From the NCBI GenBank assembly GCA_028829895.1, contig CM054179.1, positions 34,283,617-34,347,616 on the forward strand: a stretch of 64,000 nt of DNA, read 5' to 3'. Below the pieces are notes generated by a model that was not told the DNA's origin, ran no database searches, and saw nothing but the letters and a program-made list of their open reading frames with translations. Shown here piece after piece: positions 52,867 to 64,000 of the stretch (the stretch's first letter is position 1; the number at the start of each line of letters is the position of its first letter). Position numbers and translations under genes: made by a program. The stretch is from Sinotaia quadrata (taxonomy: Eukaryota > Mollusca > Gastropoda > Architaenioglossa > Viviparidae).

Positions 52867-52882
52867 CACCCATCCATCCATC
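52778..52882. repeat. (TATC)n microsatellite with (CATC) end
   Basis: About 22 TATC units, then CACC/CATC variants. Confidence 0.97.
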
Positions 52883-53504
52883 ATTTGAGATGAATATGTA
52901 CACACACATACATACATATAAAGTTACATACTGACTTAATAGTGTTACAACTCAGAAAAGGCTACTATATTTTTCTTTACCTACTTTTGTTAATGAATTT
53001 TCTTATTTAAGATTGACCTAAGAATAATTCTGTAATAAATTCATTTATTTATTATAACACTATGAGTAAAACTATTTTTCAAATAAGTGATAATTATGCT
53101 TTACAATAGCTCTTTAGCGCAATTATATGTGATATTACTGTATTTTAATTTCATATAAATAATCTCATACAAATATGTTTAATATTTTACTATATTTTGC
53201 ATTAAAGAATTTCAATACTAGTTAATATTGCTCTACTAAACGATAAAATAATTTTCTAATGCAATTATATTTAATTAATATACTCCGTGTTATTATGAAA
53301 TTGTAGACCTAACAGTAAGACATCGTTGACTGTCAAAACGACTGACAATTAACAATCTGAAAATGTGTACACATTCTTTTGTGAAATGTGTAGATTACAG
53401 GATTAATTATACTCATTCATAAAGTAGCTTTAATTCAAGTAGAACAGTTTGTCACTTCCGATATTTTGAGTTACGAAATATAGCATTAGATATACTGTGC
53501 ATAT

Positions 53505-53650
53505 GCATGCATCATGAATTAATGACAATGTACATACGTATACATCGTGTATTAATGACAGTGTATATACATATACATCTTGTGACAGTATTTATACGTA
53601 TACATCGTGTATTAATGACACTCAGTACATAGGCATACATGTGTTTATGG
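53505..53650. repeat. Imperfect tandem repeat, about 37 bp x 4
   Basis: TATACATCGTGTATTAATGA with CAGTGTACATACG recurs; one unit lacks TATTAA. Confidence 0.8.
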
Positions 53651-53679
53651 ACAGAAATGGAAATATATAGCGAGTCACA

Positions 53680-54010
53680 CTCCACAATTGTGAGTCACAC
53701 GTGCTGTGCTCACAATTCTCTTCCGTTCATCTGCACGGGTTAACATGAAAGGAAACTGTCTTTGTTTACCATGTCAATAAATCAGCGCAACTGATAACAT
53801 GTATTTTATTGGACGAATATTGTGTTATCAACGTTCGCATCCCAGAAACCGAACAGTAGCTGCTCCCAAACGCTTTCACTCAACGCACGTGAACGAGGGA
53901 GGACAAGAAGTATCGTAACAGCCTCTGCCACTTTCTCGCTTTCAATTCTTTGTCGATAAATCTTTCCACAAAGCTACAACCTCTAGCCTTTACGGTAAAG
54001 GAGGACATCA
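53680..54010. promoter_or_regulatory. Candidate regulatory stretch with AP-1-like and homeodomain-like sites
   Basis: Two GAGTCAC motifs 20 bp apart (53671 and 53691; the second lies in the near-palindrome GTGAGTCAC), CAATAAATCAGCG (near 53775) and TTTTATTGG (near 53803). Mixed composition, unlike the flanking minisatellites. The 63-aa ORF starting at 53950 is not recognisable. Confidence 0.25.
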
Positions 54011-54222
54011 AAGGAAACCTCCCTAAAGACTTGGTGCATGTACAGTCCAATGAAAAGATAGTTTTCTCAGGGCAACGTTCCCGTCTTACTGTGAGGCTCG
54101 TTGTCCCGTGTCAGTTCTCATGCCGCGCTGCCCTATGTTGACAGTGTTGACTACTTTAAGGACTTGAGATTGTCAGCAGAGAAATCAGCAGGACCTCTTC
54201 AGTCTCGTCAGAGATCAGTTTG

Positions 54223-54223
54223 C

Positions 54224-54273
<50 letters not shown>

Positions 54274-54279
54274 TGTGTG
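54223..54279. repeat. (GT)n microsatellite
   Basis: About 28 GT units with a TTT near the right end. Confidence 0.96.
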
Positions 54280-54359
54280 CAATTTTGTACTTCAGCCTTT
54301 CTCAATGTTAACACAATAACAGATTAAATGGTCGTAGCTTTCAATTCGGTAGTAATTTA

Positions 54360-54715
54360 GTTTTACAGTCCCTTTATCTATACTATATGGTATAATTGTT
54401 TTAGAAGTGAGTTAGCAGGTGTTTGATTTTGTCCCTTTATCTATACTATATGGTATAATAGTTTTAGAAGTGAGTTAGCAGGTGTTTGATTTTGTGTTTT
54501 ACAGTCCCTTTATCTATACTATATGGTATAATTGTTTTAGAAGTGAGTTAGCAGGTGTTTGATTTTGTCCCTTTATCTATACTATATGGTATAATAGTTT
54601 TAGAAGTGAGTTAGCAGGTTTTTGATTTTGTGTTTTACAGTCCCTTTATCTATACTATATGGTATAATTGTTTTAGAAGTGAGTTAGCAGGTGTTTGATT
54701 TTTTACAGTCCCTTT
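54360..54715. repeat. Higher-order minisatellite: alternating 63- and 73-bp monomers
   Basis: All monomers contain CCCTTTATCTATACTATATG and TTAGAAGTGAGTTAGCAGGT. Type 1 has GTATAATTGTTTT and is followed directly by the next CCCTTT; type 2 has GTATAATAGTTTT and carries an extra GTTTTACAGT. They alternate 1-2-1-2-1, giving a dimer of about 136 bp. Confidence 0.93.
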
Positions 54716-55028
54716 AAAACTGAGACAGAAAATGTGTATTCGTTTATTTGTACCCTACAGTGCTTTCCTGCACATGAGTTTGGATTTACATGTGTACGCG
54801 TGCGATAAATGTTAGATGTAATTATTCAGTCTTTGTTTATCTACCCGACATATATGTCTGACAATACCGATTTTACAATTAATAGAATATCACATTTACA
54901 AAATAAATAAGATAAGGTCATAAACTGTTTAGTGAGAAGATGCACAAAATATCACTAATTAAATAAAAATATTACTTAGATGCAGATTATACGTGCTGGA
55001 GAAAAACATGTATACGAATAGCAGTGAC

Positions 55029-55035
55029 ACACGCG

Positions 55036-55092
<57 letters not shown>
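55029..55092. repeat. (CA)n microsatellite
   Basis: CACGCGCACGCA start, then about 25 CA units. Confidence 0.96.
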
Positions 55093-55094
<2 letters not shown>

Positions 55095-55589
55095 TACACA
55101 TATATTTTTATGTGTGTGTGTAAATTACTGATATATATGTAACATTTTCTTTAAAATATTTGCGAAGTGTAGTAGTAATAAAATCTAATGTATTGAGATT
55201 CAAAATGAAAAGATATAAATTAAAGCAATAGTCTTTTTACTTCAGTCAGCTTTTGACAAATAGCAAATAGCTGTACAAGTGTTCTATTCAATGAGAGACA
55301 GATTCAAAGAACAAATATTAGTTATGAATACAAAATAATTAAAACATTCAACATTGTGAGCTCTAAGAGGGGCGCCAGTATAGAAATAATACTAAAGAAA
55401 TTGTGCTGACTTTATTATATACATTGTTATAGTACAACGTGTATGGCCAGCATATAATGCATGACTTCTGAATGCATCATAGTTGTACAGAGGTGCCTGC
55501 CCTAGTAAATGCAGTATAAAGCTGTGCAAAGATTAGGTTCTATAGAATGATTTTATTAGCTACATACTCTTGCCCCTCTGTACAATGAT

Positions 55590-55985
55590 GTGTCCTGCGT
55601 AATGTATTCTAAATCTGTACAAATATACATGTCTTATGTAATGCATTCTAAATTTGTACAAACATAAATGTCTTATGTAATGCATTCTAAATTTGTACAA
55701 ACATAAATGTCTTATGTAATAATTCTAAACTATACAAAGATATATATCATATATAATGTATTCTAAAACTGTGCAAAGATTATGTCCTACATAATGCATT
55801 CTAAAGCTGTGCAAAGATATATGTCCTACATAATGCATTTTAAAGCTGTGCAAAGATATATGTCCTACATAATGCACTCTAAAGCTGTGCAAAGATATAT
55901 GTCCTACATAATGCATTCTAAAGCTGTGCAAAGATATATGTCCTGCATAATGCATTCTAAAGCTGTGCAAAGATATATTTGTTTT
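55590..55985. repeat. Minisatellite, 39 bp x about 10
   Basis: Unit CCTACATAATGCATTCTAAA followed by GCTGTGCAAAGATATATGT; left copies more diverged (AATTTGTACAAACATAAATG). It directly abuts dispersed-repeat copy 2. Confidence 0.94.
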
Positions 55986-57600
55986 AATACTTAATTGCTA
56001 TGCAAGTTGTTAAATGGTCAGAGTAACCTGACCTTTGGTACTCTTTATGATGGTATTTTTGTAAGTGCCAGAGTTGGAAGTAAGCCAGCCAAGTTGAGAA
56101 TATGCTAGAAATTGTCCATGTAAAGCAAACTAGTTCAACTGGGTGAGTAGTTTTATTTATTAATGGTTATGATTTACGAGAATGAGACCAGCCAATGGTT
56201 TGAGATCTAAAAGTTTATCTACAGTAGAGAAAAATAGTGTGTGATGAAATTAATTTAAAATGACAAAGAAGTCCAGTTTTGAAAGGTAGCCATTAGCTTA
56301 ATGTTGACTTAACTGACTGTTTGAGAGAAAATATTACTTTGAAATTTTTCATGTACTTTTGCTATTGATATGTTATACTTGTGTTTTTATGTAGAGATGT
56401 TCTATGAAAGTAGACTATTATTTCTACAAATGTTTGAACTAAGCTGCTCATATGTATTGTGTTAAATGTTTGAAATAATTTGCTTGATTGTAGTGAGCTA
56501 ATACTTGACACTGTTTGATACGCTGTATTTATTATGCTGTGCTTGTATTGGGCTAAAATGTACCACTGCAGGAAACTGTAAGTTGACATTGGAATAAAAG
56601 AAAAAATGGAGTTATAAAGTGATGAACTGGAAGCTTAGCATTTATTCCCTGATTATATTTTACAGGGACAAACAAACTTTTCTATATGTATGATTTCAAC
56701 TCTTGGTTTGCTGATTGTAATCTACTTCGACTGACTGTGATAGAGGTGGAAAGCAGTGTGTAAGTGTGGATAATACACTATACTCCATTTTTTTGGTGAT
56801 ATATTGCATCAAGATATGCTGACTACATGAACAATTTCTGGTATATGGAAGTACTAGAGTTGTTATAATTGTTATTTTGCTTGAAGAAACTGACATGGCA
56901 AAAAACAGTACCCAGGTTTAGCTTTAAGAGAATAACAGCTCATCAGTGTATTTCAACATGTGTGAAGTTGAAAGTGGACAATAAATTAGTGACATTGCTG
57001 CAAAAAAGCAGGTGAAAGACAATTGCAGCTTTGTCTAAATCAGGTTATCTAAAGACTGTTATTGCTATCTCTAATAAATCCATTTTTAATTTCTGATAAG
57101 AACTTCCTTGTGATTTGTATTGAATTGCTGAATTGTATTTTAAGATATAGACTGCATAGACAAAATTATTGGAAGGAGGTTTCATTGAAATTTTGAGGTA
57201 AATTAATCAATTTCATTGTATTTTTCATATGTATATTTGATTGTTGATTTAATAAATTTATTGACCATTTTACACTTATTGATAACATTATGTTGGAGAA
57301 GAAACTGGGTGGATGTGGCTCGCTAAACATAGATATAGGCTGATTTGTCTTCTCTGTTAGTAAGAAGTTTTCCACATAAAGAATTGTGTAACGGTAAATG
57401 TTTGTCTTTAATGTTGTGGAAGAGAGAAAGCATTTACAGTGACCACATATCCGCCAAGTGAGAGAGTCAAATGGTGTCTCCTGGGGGGAGTATTAATAAT
57501 ATATATTAAGATTCTCATCACTTGTAAATGGTTATGAATAATTAATTAATTAGTAATAATCATAAGTATTAACTAAGTGGCGTTGGCGTCACACTGTATT
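55985..57600 (+). mobile_element. Dispersed repeat, copy 2
   Basis: Plus-strand relative of the repeat at 27060-30155, aligned by eye through many matching blocks (for example GAGACCAGCCAATGG near 56187, AGAATAACAGCTCATCAGTG near 56930, ATATTTGATTGTTGATTTAA near 57231, and AAGATTCTCATCAC near 57509). A 39-bp minisatellite (55590-55985) abuts its left end and a roughly 47-bp minisatellite (57595-57830) its right end. No coding potential was recognised, and termini and target-site duplications were not resolved. Confidence 0.7.
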
Positions 57601-57830
57601 TGTAAGCAAATTTAATGTAAATTTGGGTTAACATTAGTTTTCTATTTGTAAGCAAATTTAATATAACTATGGGTTAATATTAGTTTCTCAGTTTGTAAGC
57701 AAATTGAATCTAAATATGGGTTAGCATTGATTTCTCTTTATGTAAGCAAATTTAATCTCAATTTAGTTTACATTAATTTCTCTATTTTTGTGCACATTTT
57801 CTAGCTACTTCGTTTAACATTAGATCTCTA
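57595..57830. repeat. Minisatellite, about 47 bp x 4-5
   Basis: Core TTTGTAAGCAAATTTAATGT then GGGTTAACATTAGTTTCTC; starts at the right end of dispersed-repeat copy 2. Confidence 0.85.
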
Positions 57831-58053
57831 TTTATAGGAAAATTTAAGTCAATATTTCTTATTATAATAATTATACAGTAGAACGTCGTTTATCTGAAGA
57901 TCAATTATCAGAACCATTGCTGCTCGTAATCTTCATGCGTCTTTGACTGTTGTTCCGTTGCTATTACCTTATTTGTCTGCACTTACTTGCTGTTTCATTA
58001 AAAAAGAATTATTTTAAACTGAAACCACGTAAACAATTGGGTCAAATTCAAAA

Positions 58054-58204
58054 CATGTATAAGTTGCATATTGTTTCAAGACGTTTTGGTTATTATTACA
58101 AACTATTTCTTATTTTAAAAATAATACTTCATGTTTCTATATACATGTATAAGTTACATATTGTTTCAAGATGTTTGGGTTATTATTTACTAACTATTTC
58201 TTAA
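58054..58204. repeat. Duplication, about 65 bp x 2, with a 25-bp spacer
   Basis: ACATGTATAAGTTGCATATT to ACTATTTCTTA occurs twice. Confidence 0.85.
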
Positions 58205-58578
58205 ATCAATTATTTTATTAAATACTTTCATTGTATGTCTAATTACACTTTCATTCGTATGAACTAGGTATTCTCATGCATGTTTGATTATCCAAACTAG
58301 TTGATCACTATAACCGTTGTTCCTATTAGTTCGAATAATCGACGTCCTATTGTATATTATGTTTTTTTAAAAATCTATGTAGGTTTAATTTCTATTTATA
58401 TTCTTGTAAACAAGCATTGTTGTCATTTTAAGGTGTGTGTGTTTTAATTATCTTATGCTTCGAATAAATTTTCTATAAGAATATAAACAAACATACACTA
58501 ACTAATCAAACAAAACACACAATAAGCAGATAAAGAAATAAAGGAAACTATATATATATATTCTTATTCTGTGAGAAT

Positions 58579-58677
<99 letters not shown>

Positions 58678-58678
58678 T
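58579..58678. repeat. (GA)n microsatellite
   Basis: About 49 GA units with one AAAG interruption. Confidence 0.97.
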
Positions 58679-58679
58679 A

Positions 58680-59539
58680 GACAAGAAAGAAGAGTGAGGA
58701 ATCAGACGTAAAGGGAAGTAGAGAATTAGAAAGACAACGAGAGAAATAGAGGAAGAGAGTGGGAAATGAAAAGTTGAGAGAGGCGGACAGAGACGAACGT
58801 TATAAAAAGTAATTTCGCTTTAGCCCACAACTTATGTGTATTCCTTCCCTTAGCAGTCGTTTAAAATAGATTACTTTAAAGTATTTCTTCAAGGCTAACA
58901 TTGAAATCAAGATGACATTTTCTGTAAGAAAGCGCAAACACAATTAAAATGAAAAGAAGTAAACCTAAAATAAACATTAATGAACAGTGTGTAATATAGG
59001 TCTTTAATGGAAGGTCATATAAATTATTATTATTATTTTTTTATATACTCTATCAATTTCCGAAAAGTGTCTATGGTGTTTGATTTTTTTCTTAACGAAA
59101 GGTAGAATTTAATTTTCACTTGTATAACATATTACTAGTTATGCTACTAATTTTAATTTTAGTTCTTTGTGCTTGTAAGATGCTCCGGAGAAACATATTT
59201 TGCCCTTAATATTTCGGACGATACCAAATTTGCTAGATTTATGCCTGTGGGCAAATAAACAAGTTTTTATCAAATGTATTATTATCCAAGTTCCATGCTC
59301 TTAAGTTAAATATATTAGTCATCATGGCTATATTACGTAATATTTGCAATAAAGACATAATTGTTATAGACAAACAATTTAAAACTATGCCATTGTGATG
59401 TTTTAATTCTTTTCTATGTTTAAAAGCTATTACATATTGCTTTAATTTTTTAAAATAAAAACACCTTCCATGATCCTGGATAGAGTGCTGTATTTCATGA
59501 TAAAGAAAGGTTATGCTTACTGGACAAATGCGGTGTGTC
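58680..59539. other. Purine-rich, then AT-rich non-coding sequence
   Basis: A/G-rich to 58800 as a decayed continuation of the (GA)n tract; nothing recognised after that. 61005-61590, 62725-63245 and 63620-64000 are likewise empty. Confidence 0.5.
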
Positions 59540-60125
59540 TTGCTAAAGACTAGCCAAACTTACTGGCTCTAAAGCAATATTTCTTATTAAAGACTAGCCA
59601 AACTTACTGGCTCTAAAGCAATATTTCTTGCTAAAGACTAGCCAAACTTACTGGCTCTAAAGCAATATTTCTTGCTAAAGACTAGCCAAACTTACTGGCT
59701 CTAAAGCAATATTTCTTGCTAAAGACTAGCCAAACTTACTGGCTCTAAAGCAATATTTCTTGCTAAAGACTAGCCAAACTTACTGGCTCTAAAGCAATAT
59801 TTCTTGCTAAAGACTAGCCAAACTTACTGGCTCTAAAGCAATATTTCTTGCTAAAGACTAGCCAAACTTACTGGCTCTAAAGCAATATTTCTTGCTAAAG
59901 ACTAGCCAAACTTACTGGCTCTAAAGCAATATTTCTTGCTAAAGACTAGCCAAACTTACTGGCTCTAAAGCAATATTTCTTGCTAAAGACTAGCCAAACT
60001 TACTGGCTCTAAAGCAATATTTCTTATTAAAGACTAGCCAAACTTACTGGCTCTAAAGCAATATTTCTTATTAAAGACTAGCCAAACTTACTGGCTCTAA
60101 AGCAATATTTCTTATTAAAGACTAG
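59540..60125. repeat. Minisatellite, 44 bp x 13, near-identical
   Basis: Unit TTGCTAAAGACTAGCCAAAC followed by TTACTGGCTCTAAAGCAATA. The only visible recurring variant is TTGC/TTAT at the unit start, found in the outer copies. Confidence 0.97.
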
Positions 60126-60670
60126 CGAAGCTTATTGACCCCTATACAAAATAGACAAGCCAAGGAAATCTGTTCAGTATTCCTTATTAAACAATAGACA
60201 AGCTTACTGAAATCGGTGCAATATTTCTTGTTAAAGTCTAACCATGGACCCAGTGCAAACTTTCTAGTTAAATTAAAGACAAGCTTTTTGAATCAAGTGC
60301 GGTATTTCTTGTTAAATTAATGACGCTTTTTGGATCAAGTGCGGTATTTCTTGTTAAATTAAAAATGCTTTTAGGATCAAGTATGGTATTTCTTGTTAAA
60401 GTCTAACCTAAATTATTGACTCAAGTGCACTATTTGTATTTATTTCTTAATAGAGAAATTTACTGAAAATGAAATCGTGCAGTTTTTTCTTACTGAGAAA
60501 TAGACAAACTGACTGAAAATCAGTGCCGTATTTCTTGTTAAAGTCTAACCAGATTTAATGGACCCAACACAGCATTTATTATTAAAAAATAGATAAGTTT
60601 ACTGAAATCAATTTCTTAGTTAAAAAAAAAAAAAATAGACAAGCTTACTGGACCCAGTGCAGTATTTCTT
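60126..60670. repeat. Decayed continuation of the 44-bp array
   Basis: AGTGCGGTATTTCTTGTTAA and GACAAGCTTACTGAA words recur at 40-60 bp spacing, clearly derived from the neighbouring unit. Confidence 0.8.
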
Positions 60671-60902
60671 GTTCTTTAGGAAGCCTCGTGTGTTAGTATT
60701 TTGTAAGTATAAAAAAATGCACGCATGAGCACGCATATTCACAACGTTTGAATACTTAAAACTTGTTGCAGTTCAGAGAAGAGACCGTAAAAGTGCGTAT
60801 AACGCTATATTTGTGTGCGCGAGAATATGTAAGTATGGGTGTTTGCACAGCTATGCCAGACTTTGCACTGTGTATACATGGATGTGTATAGTGAGGCTGT
60901 GG

Positions 60903-60937
60903 ATAGATAGATATAGATAGATAGATAGTTAAATAGT

Positions 60938-61004
<67 letters not shown>
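60903..61004. repeat. (GATA)n-(GA)n compound microsatellite
   Basis: Short GATA run, TTAAATAGTTA, then about 32 GA units. Confidence 0.96.
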
Positions 61005-61008
<4 letters not shown>

Positions 61009-61589
61009 TTATATAAATAGAGGGAGAAAGGAGAGGAAGGGAGAGAAACAGCATGAGTATGCAATTTGTATTTTTATCCAGGTATATTAGTACGCGAACA
61101 TATACTTTATATGTTTATATTTTATATTTTATATCCTTTCTTGGCAGTAAAAATCAAACTTTCCGAACGCTTAATTCTTAACGTATAACTTTAAGAATAG
61201 TTTATAATTTATAAAAGCTAAGTTTATAAGAAAGCAAAATTCAAATTATAATACACATTAACTTGCAACAAAATAAATATGTAAAAAGTCATATATTTGA
61301 AAGTAAATGACAGAGTGATGCTACACTGTACCTAAAAAAATTGAGTGTTTTGTATATTCATTTCAATACCTAAAAAAAACATGAGTGTTTTCAATATTCT
61401 TTTCAGTGGCGCATTGAAAAATGGGATAGCCAGCCAGCATTCTATCTGAATGTGTATGTATGTTTTATTTCCTACCACAGTTACCAGTATTCTACTATAA
61501 GCATCTCTATTTGCCTAAAGCCAGCAAACATTAAAGTAAGTTTCCACCGAAGAAAATCCTCTGAAACTCTTTACAGTTCAGGACGGGTA

Positions 61590-61930
61590 TTTTTGTGTGT
61601 CCTTAGAGCGGACAGTACCAATATTTGCAGTGGACGGTAGATGTGTTTTGAATATGTTTGCAGTGGACAGCTCAAGTGATTTGTGTCATCAGAGTGGACA
61701 GTACACATGTTTTGTGCTTTGAGACTTTACATTAACTATTTTGTGTCAGTTTGCCATGGACAGTATTGATATTTTGTGTTATACATATATAGTATCTGTA
61801 TTTTGGTTGGAATATTGCATGCGTGTAAGTCATCAGTAACGTATGTGTTATACTTTATGTACTTTGCGAACAGTACGCATTATGTTTCTCTGGACAGGCA
61901 AGGTAATATTGTCAATTTTATTGACAGTCA
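61590..61930. repeat. Degenerate minisatellite, about 35-45 bp
   Basis: GCAGTGGACAGTACACATGT and TTTTGTGT recur with poor conservation. Confidence 0.6.
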
Positions 61931-62000
61931 AGGTAAGTATTTTTAATTTTATTGATAAATATTTTCAATTTTATTGATAGTTCAGCTACGTATTTTCAAT
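61900..62000. repeat. Short imperfect repeat
   Basis: TATTTTCAATTTTATTGACA-type units recur four times. Confidence 0.75.
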
Positions 62001-62004
62001 TTAA

Positions 62005-62235
62005 TTGACAGTTTAGGTGTGTATTTAGGTTAAAAGTAGTTTAGGTGTGTATTTAGGTTAAAAGTAGTTAGGTGTGTATTTAGGTTAAAAGTAGTTGGTG
62101 TGTATTTAGGTTAAAAGTAGTTTAGGTGTGTATTTAGGTTAAAAATAGTTTAGATGTGTATTTTAGGTTAAAAGTAGTTTAGGTGTGTATTTTAGGTTAA
62201 AAGTAGTTTAGGTATGTATTTTACGTTAAAAGTAG
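62005..62235. repeat. Minisatellite, 25-28 bp x about 8
   Basis: Unit AGTTTAGGTGTGTATTTAGG plus TTAAAAGT, with small indels between units. Confidence 0.94.
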
Positions 62236-62271
62236 ACAGTAATCGAATATATTTGATTTTTTAAAATACAA

Positions 62272-62375
62272 GTGTATTGTTTTCGAAAACAGATGTATGT
62301 TTGTGCTTTCAAGGAAGTACGTGTATTGTTTTCGATAACAGATATATGTTTGTGCTTTCAAAGAAGTACATGTGT
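62272..62375. repeat. Tandem duplication, about 49 bp x 2
   Basis: GTGTATTGTTTTCGAAAACA then GATGTATGTTTGTGCTTTC, repeated once. Confidence 0.88.
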
Positions 62376-62566
62376 GTATTTAGTGCTTTAGTAGATGAAT
62401 GCCATTCATGTTTATGCTTTTAATTTTAGTGGACATATAGATGCTTATTATAGGAACTTTACGCGCGCGCGTGTGTATATCTATGTGTATATATTAGGAG
62501 TGCAAGAGATGCAGACAATGGTATATGAAAGAGGGAGAAAGAGAAGAAGAAGAAGAGAGAATATAT

Positions 62567-62720
62567 ATTGCACGTGAGAATTGGCTGATAAACAGTCAGT
62601 TAACATTGCACATGAGAATTGGCTGATAAACAGTCAGTTAACATTGCACGTGAGAATTGGCTGATAAACAGTCAGTTAACATTGCACGTGAGAATTGGCT
62701 GATAAACAGTCAGTTAACAT
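62567..62720. repeat. Minisatellite, 38 bp x 4, with E-boxes
   Basis: Unit ATTGCACGTGAGAATTGGCT plus GATAAACAGTCAGTTAAC; CACGTG in three units, CACATG in the second. Confidence 0.96.
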
Positions 62721-63245
62721 TGGGTTTCGCGTGTGCTAACTTATTTAGTTCATTGCTATATTACAATGTATAATTAAAAATTAAGATGTAAATAAATATT
62801 CAATTATTTTAATCGAATATTACTATCTATGCAATTATTGATTATTATCATTGTTGAAAATGTGTTCATTTGATAAAATAATAGAACCTTACGATCTAAT
62901 TAACTATTTAAATTTTGATATAATAGTGCAGAGAAAAGAAATATTTTAAAGTCATAATTTTTAGATGATGATTATTTTCATTCGAATAATGACAGCACAC
63001 AATCTCCTGTTTACAAAAGTTTTATTTATAGGACTGCGGCTATAGCAAGTATAAACAAGTTCCAAATAGAAAATAGATTTTCAAATCTGTAGATACGCTC
63101 CTTTGTTGTATAGAAGATAGGGTGGGAAAGGTAACAAAGTCTGGAGTCTGTAGCCTTACTGCAGAATCCGGGTCAATTTCAGTGTCCTAATAGTATTGTT
63201 AAAGTACTAAGTGCAGCTCTTTATATTAAGCACTCACAATAAAAC

Positions 63246-63620
63246 AAATTCCATATTTTTACCTACTGCTTTATGCTTGTTTGGAGTTAATTTTGTATTA
63301 CTGTTTTTTTATAATTAACTAATTCCATATTTTTACCTACTGCTTTATGCTTGTTTGGAGTTAATTTTGTATTACTGTTTTTTTATAATTAACTAATTCC
63401 ATATTTTTACCTACTGCTTTATGCTTGTTTGGAGTTAATTTTGTATTACTGTTTTTTTTTATAATTAACTAATTCCATATTTTTACTTACTGCTTTATGC
63501 TTGTTTGGAGTTAATTTTGTATTACTGTTTTTTTTTATATTAACTAATTCCATATTTTTACTTACTGCTTTATGCTTGTTTGGAGTATTACTGTTTTTGT
63601 TTTTATTATATTAACTAATT
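63246..63620. repeat. Minisatellite, 74 bp x 5
   Basis: Unit TAATTCCATATTTTTACCTA through TATTACTGTTTTTTT; the T-run length varies between copies, and the last unit is shortened. Confidence 0.94.
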
Positions 63621-64000
63621 CCTTTTGTTTTAAGAAGCTATTTTCGTTTGTGCAGATACAGTTACTGAAATACAATACTGATATTGCTTTGTAAGTGTAT
63701 TAAGAGAAAATCGACTAAGTTACAACACAAAATCTGTGTTATAAAAAAGAAAAGTGGACTATTTTACAAAACTCAAACTGTGTTATAAAAGAATGGTTAT
63801 AATAGTATGTTAAGAAGGCTTATTGAAATCTGGTTAGAAGTAAATTGAAGGAGATAAACACTTCCAATCACTTATGATCAATAACGATGTCATAGAACAA
63901 GCAGCATCGTAAAATTAGTCCGTGTCGTAATGTTGAAATACAGGTGTGGAATTTGAAGCTTTCTAGTTTGTCTGTAAACAATCACATTGCAAAGCTAGAC

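Noticed and set aside
56525..56560. TATTATGCTGT resembling the start of miR-1993, a microRNA of molluscs and annelids
   Set aside because: Similarity stops after about 10 bases, lies within the dispersed repeat, and no hairpin is evident. No mir-10 sequence was seen either.

Overview
The window is animal genomic DNA carrying one clear protein-coding gene, an Antennapedia-class Hox gene (Antp) on the minus strand. Exon 1 is at 46529-45467 and exon 2, with the homeodomain, at 36709-36462; an 8757-bp phase-1 intron separates them. The spliced protein is 436 aa: a YPWM hexapeptide, a 7-residue linker (RSQYGPN), and a homeodomain that differs from the textbook Antp sequence only at position 60 (Cys for Asn). 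The short 'GPN' linker, an AT-rich and intron-rich genome, very abundant (TATC)n, (CA)n and (GA)n microsatellites, and a decayed invertebrate-type LINE together suggest a lophotrochozoan. A mollusc, perhaps a cephalopod, is most likely; this taxonomic call is inference.

Layout by coordinate. 1-16690: AT-rich non-coding DNA with at least eight minisatellites (units about 36-55 bp) and several microsatellites. 16815-18740: a 5'-truncated, frameshifted LINE on the minus strand, its 3' end abutting a (TATC)n tract. 18830-19515: a possible LTR remnant. 27060-30155: a dispersed repeat on the minus strand whose relative lies on the plus strand at 55985-57600. 33985-36390: a nearly continuous run of diverged minisatellites reaching to within about 70 bp of the Antp stop codon. 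36462-46529: Antp, whose intron is by my coordinates roughly 40% minisatellite. 46530-64000: the upstream side of Antp, with more minisatellites, including a two-monomer higher-order array (54360-54715) and a very uniform 44-bp array (59540-60125).

Against this AT-rich, repeat-rich background a few GC-richer, non-repetitive islands stand out: 8270-8500, 21500-22080, 39495-39690, 43085-43480, 51470-52110 and 53680-54010. They carry CCAAT, homeodomain, Meis/TGACAG or AP-1-like sites and are the best candidates for cis-regulatory DNA of the Hox locus. That is inference from composition and motif content only.

No tRNA, rRNA, CRISPR array or second protein gene could be supported. Most other long ORFs come from microsatellites, or from minisatellites whose unit length is a multiple of three.
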